Assembly (NCBI GenBank): GCA_030145205.1
Contig: JAQYVZ010000003.1
Coordinates: 62,001-126,000, forward strand
Reading direction: 5' to 3'
DNA from: Desulfuromonadales bacterium
GTDB taxonomy: Bacteria > Desulfobacterota > Desulfuromonadia > Desulfuromonadales > BM103
Length of the DNA: 64,000 bases
Both the position numbers and the translations under genes were made by a program. Below are positions 1 through 8,431 of this stretch, in pieces (within the stretch, counting starts at the first letter, position 1; every line of letters starts with the position of its first letter). The notes under the pieces are model-generated. The model made no database searches and was not told where the DNA came from. It was given only the letters and a program-made list of their open reading frames with translations.

Positions 1-299
1 AGGCCGTAATTCTCAAACGCGAAATAGATGGTAACACCGGTCAGACCGAGTGCCAGCAAAGGCAGCCAATCCTGTCGGGCAATCGGTCGCCATTGGCTGC
101 GCACAAACGGCCAGAGCAGAGCCGACGCCAGAACAAAACGAGAACACGCCAGGCTCATCGGCGGAATCTCCTGGACAGAAGCCCGGATCACGGCATAGGA
201 CAACCCCCACACGATGATGCAGAACAAGGCCATACACAAAGGCCAGAGCTTTGAAGAGGAAACCACGCTGCTACCCAATTGTCGCTTTTCTGTTTCCAT
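1..299 (-). CDS. EamA/DMT-family permease, N-terminal part (cut by window edge)
   Basis: Reading from an ATG at 299 on the minus strand, the frame stays open to the window edge and gives about 99 residues. After a polar N-terminus (METEKRQLG) there is a hydrophobic segment containing CIIVWGLSYAVIRASV, then PPMSLACSRFVLASALLWP and a second membrane segment. This is the TM1-TM2 pattern of EamA (drug/metabolite transporter) proteins, which have ten helices. The substrate cannot be told from the fragment. A second EamA protein lies at 3455-4363. The rest of the gene is outside the window. Family call is fairly secure, function open. Confidence 0.75.
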   Translation of the reverse strand, partial: METEKRQLGSSVVSSSKLWPLCMALFCIIVWGLSYAVIRASVQEIPPMSLACSRFVLASALLWPFVRSQWRPIARQDWLPLLALGLTGVTIYFAFENYG

Positions 300-580
300 C
301 CCGACAAAATACCTCATCATGCCGCAAACAGTGGCAAGCAGCTTAATATAGGCAACCTTTACAAAAAGCGACAGACACAGCCTGCCACTTAATCGTAAGT
401 CACAGATACAGTTTAGAAAACTGGGCGGGCTTGCTTCTCAACCTGCCACCACCCGTTAAGACAAAAATATCCTTAAAGATGTCTCTGTACTCTCCGTGTC
501 CTCCGTGATGCAACAAGCTTTTGAACCATAGAAAAAGGCGCCAGGAAGGCGCCTTTTAAATTCCGGAAACACGCTTTAAG
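300..580. other. Intergenic region between EamA fragment and glnQ-like gene
   Basis: No open frame is supported here. The right end holds the terminator described separately. Around 481-510 there is a short imperfect tandem stretch (ctccgtgtcctccgtg). The rest is unremarkable and probably contains the promoter of the EamA gene at its left edge. Confidence 0.5.
532..558 (-). terminator. Intrinsic terminator of the amino-acid ABC transporter operon
   Basis: AAAAGGCGCC and GGCGCCTTTT form a perfect 10-bp stem around a five-base loop. It lies 23 bases past the stop of the minus-strand ATPase gene, with a U-rich run on that strand. Confidence 0.85.
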
Positions 581-1315
581 TTAGAGCACCTGGTTCAGGA
601 ACAGTTTGGTGCGTTCTTCGCGCGGCTCAGTGAAAAAGTGCTCAGGCGTGCCCTCTTCGACCAGCTTGCCGTAATCCATAAACAGCACCCGGTCGGCGAC
701 TTCGCGGGCAAAGCCCATCTCGTGAGTGACGACCACCATGGTCATGCCTTCGCGGGCCAGTTGCTTCATGACATCCAGGACCTCACCGACCATCTCCGGG
801 TCGAGCGCACTGGTCGGTTCGTCGAAAAGCATGACTTTAGGATCCATGGCCAAAGCACGGGCAATCGCAACGCGCTGCTGCTGACCACCTGACAAACGGG
901 ACGGATACTCATTTTCCTTTTCAGGAATCCCAACCTTCTGCAGCAGTAACCGCGCTTTTTCAGTCGCCTCATCGCCGCCCCGGCGCCGTACGATCCTTTG
1001 CGCCAGCGCGATGTTCTCCAGCACGCTCTTGTGCGGAAACAGGTTGAACTGCTGGAACACCATGCCGACCTCGGCCCGCACTTTATTCAGGTCGGTCTTG
1101 CGATTCGCCAGGTCTTTGCCGTCAATAACGACATGCCCGGAGTCGAAGATTTCCAGACCGTTCAGACAGCGCAGGAAAGTCGACTTACCAGAACCGGACG
1201 GGCCGATAATGACAACCACTTCGCCTTTGTCCACGGTGGTCGAGACATCATCCACGGCACGAACCACCTGGCCACGACCGGTAAACACTTTGACAACGTT
1301 GCGTGCATCAATCAC
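581..1315 (-). CDS. glnQ: Polar amino-acid ABC transporter ATP-binding protein (GlnQ-like)
   Basis: This 244-residue protein powers uptake of a polar amino acid. It has the full ABC set: Walker [10 protein letters not shown] (about 39-47), Q-loop [10 protein letters not shown], signature LSGGQQQR (about 142-149), Walker B VMLFDEP and switch VVVTHEM. Length and the FNLFPH stretch match the GlnQ/HisP/ArtP group. It starts at GTG, overlapping the stop of the permease gene by 8 bases, with GGAGG about 10 bases upstream, so translation is probably coupled. It is the last gene of a three-gene minus-strand operon (binding protein, permease, ATPase) ending at a strong terminator. The exact amino acid (glutamine, glutamate, arginine or other) cannot be read from sequence; the symbol denotes the family. 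Confidence 0.9.
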   Translation of the reverse strand: MIDARNVVKVFTGRGQVVRAVDDVSTTVDKGEVVVIIGPSGSGKSTFLRCLNGLEIFDSGHVVIDGKDLANRKTDLNKVRAEVGMVFQQFNLFPHKSVLENIALAQRIVRRRGGDEATEKARLLLQKVGIPEKENEYPSRLSGGQQQRVAIARALAMDPKVMLFDEPTSALDPEMVGEVLDVMKQLAREGMTMVVVTHEMGFAREVADRVLFMDYGKLVEEGTPEHFFTEPREERTKLFLNQVL

Positions 1316-2267
1316 TGATCGAAAGCCTCCGTTCCATATAGAACACCAACTGCGACAGGACTGAGGTGATGATCAGGTACATCGCCGCAATCGTCAGCCA
1401 GATTTCGAAGGTGGCGAAGGTGCTTGTAATAATCTCGCGTCCCGATTTGGTCAGGTCGGTAATGGCGATAACCGAGACCAGCGAGGAATCCTTGATCAGG
1501 CTGATGAACTGTCCCGCCAGCGGCGGCAGGATCCGCTTAAAGGCCTGCGGCAGAATAATATACACCATCGCCTGGATCAGGTTCATTCCCAGTGAGCGGG
1601 CTGCCTCCATTTGCCCCCGGGAGATCGACTGGATCCCGGCGCGGACAATTTCTGCGACATAGGCCCCGGCAAAAATGGCCAGAGCACCCATACCGGCGAC
1701 ATTGCGGCTGAGATCGAAAACAGTGCCAATAAAGAAGTAGGCAATGAAGATTTGGACCAGCAGGGGCGTGCCGCGAATAAATTCAACGTAAATAGCGGCC
1801 ATCCCACGCAGGGTGTAATTCTTGGAGATACGGGCCAGCCCGGTTAACAGGCCGATGATCAGGGCAAGGACGCTCGCCCCGGCCGACAACCAGAGTGTCG
1901 TCCAGAGACCGGTCATCAGCGGACCGAGACTCCATTCGGTGGTAAAACCGATGGTATCGTCCTCGAACAGGTCTTCGCCTTCGCTGACCCGCAGAGTGTC
2001 GGTGCCGACCGCGACCTGCACCACCTCTCCTGACTCGGAGGTCAGGGTGACCGTACTCGTCCCTTCCGCATTGATAATGCGACTGACTTGACCATCAAAG
2101 GGAATCTGGTGAGACTCTTCCGCCTGATAGAAGAAGTACTGCGGCACCCGGTTCCAGCGCCAGGTGTAGTCGATGCGATTTACGGCCCCCCATGTGCCGG
2201 CGGCCATCCCGATCAGGATGACCGCCAACAACAGTTTCCAGAGCCACAAGCGTTGTGTGGAAACCAA
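1308..2267 (-). CDS. Polar amino-acid ABC transporter permease with extra periplasmic insert
   Basis: Inner-membrane permease, 319 residues. TM1 is at about 10-28. It is followed by about 80 hydrophilic, beta-rich residues (about 30-110, including [17 protein letters not shown]). The canonical HisM/GlnP core comes after that, with helices and the coupling motif [22 protein letters not shown] near 220-240. Ordinary GlnP/HisM permeases are about 220-240 residues, so the insert is the odd part. It lies between the binding-protein gene (20-base gap) and the ATPase gene (8-base overlap). I infer that the insert faces the periplasm and could contact the binding protein. Confidence 0.88.
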   Translation of the reverse strand: MVSTQRLWLWKLLLAVILIGMAAGTWGAVNRIDYTWRWNRVPQYFFYQAEESHQIPFDGQVSRIINAEGTSTVTLTSESGEVVQVAVGTDTLRVSEGEDLFEDDTIGFTTEWSLGPLMTGLWTTLWLSAGASVLALIIGLLTGLARISKNYTLRGMAAIYVEFIRGTPLLVQIFIAYFFIGTVFDLSRNVAGMGALAIFAGAYVAEIVRAGIQSISRGQMEAARSLGMNLIQAMVYIILPQAFKRILPPLAGQFISLIKDSSLVSVIAITDLTKSGREIITSTFATFEIWLTIAAMYLIITSVLSQLVFYMERRLSISD

Positions 2268-2287
2268 TATTCAGATCCTTATTGGAA

Positions 2288-3088
2288 TTACTGCAGGGCC
2301 TTCATCCAGGCATCGTCCTCGAACCACTTGGCGTAGATCTTGTCATAGGTGCCGTCGTTCTTGACCTGGTTGAGAAAATTGTCGAGCCAGTTAATGAAAT
2401 CAGGATCGCCCTTGCGGACGGCCCAGGCCAGCGGCTCATAAGTGAAGGGTGTGTCGAGATGGACCATCTTGCCCTGACCACGCTGTACATAAGCAGCAGC
2501 ATTATAGGGCAGGTCATAAATAAAGGCGTCAATCTTACCGTTGACCAGCTCCAGCACACCTTCCTGCTCGGTCTCGTAAGAGATGTACTTTGCCTTGGGG
2601 ATCATGCGCTTGGTTCCCTGCTCGCCAGTCGTGCCGAGTTTGGAAGCCACGGTATACTTGGGATCGTTCAGGTCTTTGTAAGTCGAGACGGTACCGGCGA
2701 GGTCTTTCTTCAGCAGAATAGTCTGACCGATAACGATGTAAGGCGACGCAAAATTGATCTGCATGTTGCGCTGCTGGGTCAGGGTCATGCCGGACATGAT
2801 GACATCGAACTTCTTGGTGATCAGCGCCGGGATAATGCCGTCCCATGCCGTGGAGACCAGTTCAAGTTTCACATCCATCGCCTTGGCCATGCGTTTGGCC
2901 ATGTCCACATCGAAACCAACGATTTCACCCTTCTTGTTGGTCAATTCGAACGGCATGTAGCCAGGCTCCATGCCAACGCGCAGGCTACCGCGCTTCTGAA
3001 TGTCTTCGAGAGTTCCGGAGAAAGCAGGAACACTCAGGGCCAACGACACAACAACCAGTACGGACAGGACAGCAATCAAACGTTTCAT
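2288..3088 (-). CDS. Polar amino-acid ABC transporter substrate-binding protein
   Basis: Periplasmic receptor of 266 residues. A signal peptide (KRLIAVLSVLVVVSLALSVPAFS) is followed by the family-3 solute-binding fold: LRVGMEPGYMPFE, VGFDVDMAKRMAKAM, WDGIIPALITKKFDVIMSGM, and the late hinge motif AFIYDLPYNAAAY. The start has a strong ribosome site (GGAGGAGAAC). It is first in the operon with permease and ATPase genes, so its promoter should lie between 3089 and about 3150. This is a typical length for the GlnH/ArtJ type. The ligand is a polar amino acid, not resolvable further. Confidence 0.9.
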   Translation of the reverse strand: MKRLIAVLSVLVVVSLALSVPAFSGTLEDIQKRGSLRVGMEPGYMPFELTNKKGEIVGFDVDMAKRMAKAMDVKLELVSTAWDGIIPALITKKFDVIMSGMTLTQQRNMQINFASPYIVIGQTILLKKDLAGTVSTYKDLNDPKYTVASKLGTTGEQGTKRMIPKAKYISYETEQEGVLELVNGKIDAFIYDLPYNAAAYVQRGQGKMVHLDTPFTYEPLAWAVRKGDPDFINWLDNFLNQVKNDGTYDKIYAKWFEDDAWMKALQ

Positions 3089-3151
3089 GTGTTCTCCTCC
3101 AATGTCAGTTGGGTCCAGCCTTCACAACAAGGTCCAACAGCCAGACGGCTG

Positions 3152-3307
3152 TCAATAAGACTTCCCTTCGTCAAGCAATTCCTCAATCACCATCGGGATG
3201 TCGCAATCGGGGCAATTCGGAATATCCTGGTCGGGAAGATAGATGATCTCTGTGAATTTGCATCGTGGGCACTTGACTTGTACAGGCTCTTTTCTGCCGC
3301 GTTCCAT
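3152..3307 (-). CDS. Small zinc-ribbon protein (51 aa)
   Basis: A 51-residue frame on the minus strand starting MERGRKEPVQVKC. It has a CPRC knuckle near residue 13 and a CPDC knuckle about 20 residues later, separated by a hydrophobic strand (EIIYLPDQDIPN). This is a classical two-knuckle zinc ribbon. The tail is acidic (EELLDEGKSY). I chose the ATG at 3307 because AGAGG lies about 9 bases upstream; an in-frame ATG at 3325 has no such site. It sits between the ABC operon and a divergent permease gene. Short proteins of this sort occur in related genomes, but I know of no function. Four correctly spaced cysteines make it likely to be real. Confidence 0.65.
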   Translation of the reverse strand: MERGRKEPVQVKCPRCKFTEIIYLPDQDIPNCPDCDIPMVIEELLDEGKSY

Positions 3308-3454
3308 AAGTGGCGCCTCTACCATGCAAGGGTTGTGACGTGAAAATTTTGTTTGACAAAACAGTCTCGCTTATACCATAAGAGAGAGCCGTTCGACAAG
3401 CTGATAAAAAATATCATAAATTCTCGTTTTCACAACAATACCGCGCCACTGCCT

Positions 3455-4363
3455 ATGAATCGTCAACCAAGCCGCCCCCTGGCTGAACTCCTGCTGGTCA
3501 CCGTCACCGTTTTCTGGGGGGGGACCTTCCCCTTGGTCAAGGAAGCGATTGTTGACCTGCCGGTCATGTCCTTCCTCTGGGTGCGGTTCCTGCTGGCGGC
3601 AATTCTCCTGCTGCTGTTTGCCGGGCGCGGCATTCTCACGCTCGGCTGGCGCGGCGTTGGCCGCGGCGTCCTGCTCGGCACTCTGCTGTTTCTCAGTTAC
3701 CTCTTTCAGACTTGGGGCCTGGCCCTGACCACATCAACCAACACCGGCTTTCTGACCGGGCTTAACGTTGTCTGGGTACCCTTGCTGGCCGGACCGCTCC
3801 TGCATAAATCACCGGCCTTCGGTGCAAAAATTGGCGTCAGTCTCGCCCTGTGTGGCCTCTTCCTGCTAACCTGGCAACCCGGCACGCTATCGGTCAACCC
3901 CGGCGACCTGCTGGTACTGGTCTGCTCTTTCTTTGTCGCCCTGCACATCCTCGGCCTTGATGCTCTCACCGAAGGCTTCGACGGCCGCGCCCTGACCTTT
4001 GTCCAGGTTGCAACCATGGCGATATGGAGTCTGCTTGGCAGCCTCGCCTACGAGCCGGTTACCTGGCCACGCAGCTGGCCCATCGACCTGGTCGTCGCCC
4101 TGGTGATCACCGCTGTGTTTGCCACCGTCTACGCCTTCTGGGTGATGACCTCCTTCCAGCGCCTGACCACCCCGACCCGAGCTGCGCTGATTTACACCCT
4201 CGAACCGGTGTTCGCTGCCATCTTCTCGATTCTACTGCTCGCCGAGCAGCTTTCGTCGCTCGCCTGGGTGGGTGGAGCCATGATCGTACTGGGTATGGTG
4301 ATCGCCGAGTTACTACCCGCACCCAAGCCGGTCGAAGCAGCGGTCGAACCGCCTGGATCCTGA
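3455..4363 (+). CDS. EamA/DMT-family permease
   Basis: A 302-residue, ten-helix inner-membrane protein made of two EamA repeats: the first from VTVFWGGTFPLVKEAI, the second from LLVLVCSFFVALHILGLDAL. The end has the family signature YTLEPVFAAIFSILLLAEQLS. EamA proteins export or import small metabolites; this one's substrate is unknown. The frame is open from 3353, but a TTGACA-like element lies at about 3354-3359, so I prefer the ATG at 3455 (MNRQPSRPLAELLLV), where the protein matches the family's usual N-terminus. No clear Shine-Dalgarno sequence precedes it. It is separate from the sucAB operon downstream. Confidence 0.85.
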   Translation: MNRQPSRPLAELLLVTVTVFWGGTFPLVKEAIVDLPVMSFLWVRFLLAAILLLLFAGRGILTLGWRGVGRGVLLGTLLFLSYLFQTWGLALTTSTNTGFLTGLNVVWVPLLAGPLLHKSPAFGAKIGVSLALCGLFLLTWQPGTLSVNPGDLLVLVCSFFVALHILGLDALTEGFDGRALTFVQVATMAIWSLLGSLAYEPVTWPRSWPIDLVVALVITAVFATVYAFWVMTSFQRLTTPTRAALIYTLEPVFAAIFSILLLAEQLSSLAWVGGAMIVLGMVIAELLPAPKPVEAAVEPPGS

Positions 4364-4425
4364 GCGACAAGTCCCCCATCGACACAAACGTCACGCCAAC
4401 GCTCCATTCAGCAACCGGCTCAGAA

Positions 4426-4454
4426 TTGCATGCGCCGCGCCACCTTGTTATACT
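4426..4454 (+). promoter_or_regulatory. Sigma-70 promoter of the 2-oxoglutarate dehydrogenase operon
   Basis: TTGCAT (4426-4431) and TATACT (4449-4454) are separated by exactly 17 bases. That gives a start near 4461 and a leader of about 50 bases before the sucA ATG at 4510. Confidence 0.7.
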
Positions 4455-4509
4455 GATCTGGTTGGAATTTTACTGATTTACGGGACCCTTCCGATCTGAC
4501 AGGACCGCC

Positions 4510-7200
4510 ATGAGCCTAGAAAGTAACATCAGCCCGAAATGGCTGGATGAACAGTATCGTCTGTGGAAAGAAAACCCCGACGCACTTGATGAACAGTGGC
4601 AGGCATTTTTCAAGGGATTCGATCTTGCCCAGGAAACGGAGTTTGGTGACCGCGACCTGGCGGCGCGCAACTCAGCCGTCGATTCCCTGATCTACCGCTA
4701 CCGCGACCTCGGTCACCTGATGGCCTGTACCGATCCGCTCTCCCCCTGTCCCGCAGAGAATCCACTCCTTGCGCTGCAAGCCTTCGACCTGGACGAGCAA
4801 GATCTCGACACCACCTTCTTTCCGCTGCGTTTTCCGCAGCAGAGCGCGACCCTCAAAGAGATTATCGCCCTGCTGCGAGACACCTACTGCCGATCGGTCG
4901 GTGTCGAATTCATGCATATTCAAAACCCACTGGATCGTCAGTGGCTGAAAGACCGCATGGAGGCGACCCGCAATCGACCGGCCCTGACCCGCGACGAAAA
5001 GCTGGCCATCCTTGCCAAGCTGCAGGAAGGGACTCAGTTTGAAGCCTTTTTGCACAAGAAATTCCTCGGTCAGAAGCGCTTTTCTCTGGAAGGGGGCGAG
5101 GTCCTGATCCCGCTGCTCGAATCGCTGGTCGAAAAATCTGCGGAGTTGGGCGTTTCCGACCTGGTGATGGGCATGTCGCATCGCGGTCGCCTGAACGTGC
5201 TGGCCAACATTTTCACCAAGCCTTTTGAGAACATTTTTGCCGAATTCAAGGATAACCTGGAGCTGGCTTTTGTCGGTGAGGGGGACGTCAAGTACCACAA
5301 GGGGTATTCCGTCGACAGGACCATGGCGTCCGGCAAAACGATCCATCTCAGCCTGGCCGCCAACCCGAGTCACCTGGAAGCCATCGACCCGGTGGTCATT
5401 GGCAAATGCCGGGCTCGTCACAGCAATTACGGCCCCGGCGGCAGACAGCGCGTCCTGCCCGTACTGATCCATGGTGATGCGGCCTTTGCCGGCCAGGGGA
5501 TCATACCCGAGGTCCTCAACCTGTCACAGCTGGATGGCTACCAGTCGGGCGGCACTATCCATATTGTCGTCAACAACCAGATCGGCTTCACCACTGACCC
5601 GGCCCACGCCCGCTCGACGCTGTACGCAACCGATGTGGCAAAAATGCTGATGATCCCGATCTTCCACGTCAACGGTGAGGACCCGGAAGCGGCGGTCCAC
5701 GCCACCCAGCTGGCCCTGGAATACCGACAGAAGTTCCGCAAGGATGTTGTCATCGAGGTGATCTGCTATCGCCGCCACGGCCACAACGAGGGAGACGAAC
5801 CCTTCTTCACCCAACCGCTGATGTATGAGAAGATCCGCCGGCGCCCACCCCTGCATGAAGTTTATGCCTCCAGATTATTGGAGGAGGGTCTTGACCCACA
5901 GGCAATCGCGCAGCAGCTCGACGCCATTCGGCAACGTCTGGAAACGGCCTACACCTCCGAACCACAGGGTCAGGAGGATATCGGATTCCAGGCGAAGTGG
6001 AGCGGCTTTCAGCGCGAGTATACGCCGAAGGGGCCAGACACACAGGTGCCCGCAGAAAAGCTGCGGACCCTGTCGGCTCGCTTAGCTGCCATCCCCCCCG
6101 GCTTTGCCGCCCATCCGAAGATCGCCAAGCTGCTGCAAAAACACCAGGAGACGGTTGAACAGGGCAATGAGATCAACTGGGCGACGGCAGAAGCCCTGGC
6201 GTTTGCCTCCCTGCTGACCGAGGGACATCCGGTACGACTCTCCGGCCAGGATTCCCGCCGCGGAACGTTCAATCACCGCCATTCGACCCTGGTCGACCAA
6301 AACAATGGGCGGCTGCATGTTCCGCTGGCGTTCCTGGAGCCGGGTCAGGCGTTCATGCAGGTTTACGACAGCATGCTTTCTGAAGTTGCCGTGCTCGGCT
6401 TTGAGTATGGCTATTCCCTGGAAGAACCAAACGGCTTGACCATCTGGGAAGCTCAGTTCGGCGACTTCGCGAACGGCGCCCAAGTGATTATCGACCAGTT
6501 TCTGGCCGGCAGCGGCACCAAATGGGACCGCTTTAGCGGCCTGACCCTCTACCTGCCGCACGGCTACGAAGGGCAAGGGCCAGAACATTCCAGTGCGCGG
6601 ATCGAACGCTACCTGCAACTCTGCGCCGACCACAACCTGCTGGTTGCCAACCCAAGCACACCGGCCCAGTTGTTCCACTTGCTCCGCCGTCAAGTGCTCT
6701 TGCCTTTCCGGCGACCACTGATCATTTTTACCCCGAAAAGCCTGCTCCGCCACCCGCGTTGCAGCAGTCAGCTGGACGCTTTCTGCAAAGAAGGCTTCCA
6801 AGTGTTCCGCCCTGCTGTGACGCCATCTGAGGAGGCAAAAACCCTTCTGTTCTGCTCGGGCAAAATTGTCTACGACCTGCAAGCCCAGATCGACGAGGAG
6901 CAGCGCACCGATATAGCAGTGCTGTGCGTCGAACAGCTCTACCCGTTCCGGGAGGATCTGTTGCGTGAGCAACTGGCCCGCTTCTCCAGGGTCGAACACT
7001 ACACCTGGGTTCAGGAAGAACCGGAGAACATGGGTGCCTGGAGTTTTGTGCGCCCGCAGCTGACCCGCTTACTCGGTCATGAACCGACCTATGTCGGCCG
7101 CCCCGCTTCGGCGACGACTGCAGTCGGCTCGCACCGCCGCCACCAGCAGGAGCAGAAGCAACTGGTTCAAACCGCCCTTTCCCTGCAGAAGGATGCCTAA
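4510..7200 (+). CDS. sucA: 2-oxoglutarate dehydrogenase E1 component
   Basis: Thiamine-diphosphate-dependent decarboxylase of the 2-oxoglutarate dehydrogenase complex (TCA cycle, cytoplasm). At 896 residues it is close to the usual 900-930. Visible landmarks are: the N-terminal E2-binding segment (SPKWLDEQYRLWKENP); LVMGMSHRGRLNVLAN; LSLAANPSHLEAIDPVV; the ThDP/Mg motif HGDAAFAGQGI...NLSQL; NNQIGFTT; and in the C-terminal transketolase half EYGYSLEEP and EAQFGDFANGAQV. ATG is at 4510 with AGGA upstream, behind the promoter at 4426. sucB begins immediately after the stop, and lpdA follows. This is a complete oxidative complex in an apparent anaerobe; see findings. Confidence 0.96.
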   Translation: MSLESNISPKWLDEQYRLWKENPDALDEQWQAFFKGFDLAQETEFGDRDLAARNSAVDSLIYRYRDLGHLMACTDPLSPCPAENPLLALQAFDLDEQDLDTTFFPLRFPQQSATLKEIIALLRDTYCRSVGVEFMHIQNPLDRQWLKDRMEATRNRPALTRDEKLAILAKLQEGTQFEAFLHKKFLGQKRFSLEGGEVLIPLLESLVEKSAELGVSDLVMGMSHRGRLNVLANIFTKPFENIFAEFKDNLELAFVGEGDVKYHKGYSVDRTMASGKTIHLSLAANPSHLEAIDPVVIGKCRARHSNYGPGGRQRVLPVLIHGDAAFAGQGIIPEVLNLSQLDGYQSGGTIHIVVNNQIGFTTDPAHARSTLYATDVAKMLMIPIFHVNGEDPEAAVHATQLALEYRQKFRKDVVIEVICYRRHGHNEGDEPFFTQPLMYEKIRRRPPLHEVYASRLLEEGLDPQAIAQQLDAIRQRLETAYTSEPQGQEDIGFQAKWSGFQREYTPKGPDTQVPAEKLRTLSARLAAIPPGFAAHPKIAKLLQKHQETVEQGNEINWATAEALAFASLLTEGHPVRLSGQDSRRGTFNHRHSTLVDQNNGRLHVPLAFLEPGQAFMQVYDSMLSEVAVLGFEYGYSLEEPNGLTIWEAQFGDFANGAQVIIDQFLAGSGTKWDRFSGLTLYLPHGYEGQGPEHSSARIERYLQLCADHNLLVANPSTPAQLFHLLRRQVLLPFRRPLIIFTPKSLLRHPRCSSQLDAFCKEGFQVFRPAVTPSEEAKTLLFCSGKIVYDLQAQIDEEQRTDIAVLCVEQLYPFREDLLREQLARFSRVEHYTWVQEEPENMGAWSFVRPQLTRLLGHEPTYVGRPASATTAVGSHRRHQQEQKQLVQTALSLQKDA

Positions 7201-8400
7201 ATGGATATCAAAATCCCTGAAGTCGGTGAATCAATTCATGAAGCCTTGGTCTCCAGCTGGCTGAAAGAGGATGGCGCAACGGTTCGTCAGGATGACGTCA
7301 TCTGTGAGCTGGAAACCGACAAGATCAACGTGGAGATCACGGCCGAAGCCTCCGGCATTCTCCACATCAAAGTTCCGGCCGGGGAGACCCTGCCGATCGG
7401 CACACTGATTGCCACCCTCGAAGAAGGCGAGGTGCCGGAGCAGGCAGAAACGGCAGCGCCGACCGAAGCAGCTCCGGTGACGATCCCACCGCCACAGGCC
7501 CAGACGACCGCCGCACCAGTCAACCCGGCGGCAACGCGCCTGGCGAAAGAAAAAGGTCTTGATCCACATGAAATCACCGGCCAGGGCCGGGACGGCCGCG
7601 TCCGCGTACAGGATGTCATGGCTGCCGAGCCACCCACACCGGTCGGACAGGCCCCGACATCCCAACCGATTGTCGCGTCGTCCGCTGCTCCGGAAGCCGG
7701 TCGCCCGGTGACCCGCCAGCCGATGTCGCCACTCCGCCAGAAAATCGCCCAGCGCCTGCTGCAAGCACGCCAGCAGACCGCCATGCTGACCACCTTTAAC
7801 GAGGCGGACCTGGAACATGTCCTGACGTTGCGCAAGAAGCACCAGGCGCCGTTCCAGAAAAAGCATGGCATTAAACTCGGCCTGATGTCGTTTTTTGTGA
7901 AAGCCTGCATCGAAGCCCTTAAGGAATACCCGGCGGTTAACGCCCGCATCGACGGCAACGACATCGTTTACCACAACTACTACGACATCGGCATTGCCGT
8001 TGGCACCGACCGTGGCCTGGTCGTGCCGGTGTTGCGCAACGCCGATGACCTGACCTTTGCCGAAATCGAACAGACCATCGCCGATCTCGGCGAAAAAGCC
8101 CGCGCCAAAAAGCTGACCCTCGCCGACCTGGAGGGTGGCACCTTCACCATTTCTAACGGCGGTATCTACGGTTCGATGCTCAGTACGCCGATCCTGAACA
8201 CACCGCAGTGCGGTGTTCTCGGCATGCACGCCATCCAGGACCGGGCCGTGGTGCAAGATGGTGAAATCGTTATCCGACCGATGATGTACCTGGCCTTGAG
8301 CTACGATCACCAGTTGATCGACGGCCGGGAAGCAGTCGGTTTCCTGAAAAAGATCAAAGACTACATTGAGGACCCGGAAGAGCTGCTTCTGGAACTCTGA
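7201..8400 (+). CDS. sucB: Dihydrolipoyl succinyltransferase (E2 of 2-oxoglutarate dehydrogenase)
   Basis: 399-residue E2 core. It has an N-terminal lipoyl domain (residues 1-76) with the lipoylated lysine in [11 protein letters not shown], a Pro/Ala linker, and a peripheral-subunit-binding domain ([27 protein letters not shown], about 105-135). The catalytic domain from about 165 ends with the active-site motif [17 protein letters not shown]. The start ATG abuts the sucA stop (TAAATG), with AGAAGGA inside the end of sucA, so translation is coupled. It transfers succinyl groups to CoA and scaffolds E1 and E3. Length is normal, with one lipoyl domain. Confidence 0.96.
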   Translation: MDIKIPEVGESIHEALVSSWLKEDGATVRQDDVICELETDKINVEITAEASGILHIKVPAGETLPIGTLIATLEEGEVPEQAETAAPTEAAPVTIPPPQAQTTAAPVNPAATRLAKEKGLDPHEITGQGRDGRVRVQDVMAAEPPTPVGQAPTSQPIVASSAAPEAGRPVTRQPMSPLRQKIAQRLLQARQQTAMLTTFNEADLEHVLTLRKKHQAPFQKKHGIKLGLMSFFVKACIEALKEYPAVNARIDGNDIVYHNYYDIGIAVGTDRGLVVPVLRNADDLTFAEIEQTIADLGEKARAKKLTLADLEGGTFTISNGGIYGSMLSTPILNTPQCGVLGMHAIQDRAVVQDGEIVIRPMMYLALSYDHQLIDGREAVGFLKKIKDYIEDPEELLLEL

Positions 8401-8431
8401 TACGCTCTACACCCTTGATTTTGGAGTTAAT

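Noticed and set aside
481-510. ctccgtgtcctccgtg stretch as a CRISPR-like or tandem repeat
   Set aside because: Only two imperfect units, no spacers.
2255-3343. 362-codon plus-strand frame
   Set aside because: It is antisense to a clear periplasmic binding-protein gene and has no recognisable domain.
6082-6999. Long minus-strand frame inside sucA
   Set aside because: Shadow of a well-conserved E1 gene caused by GC-rich codon bias.
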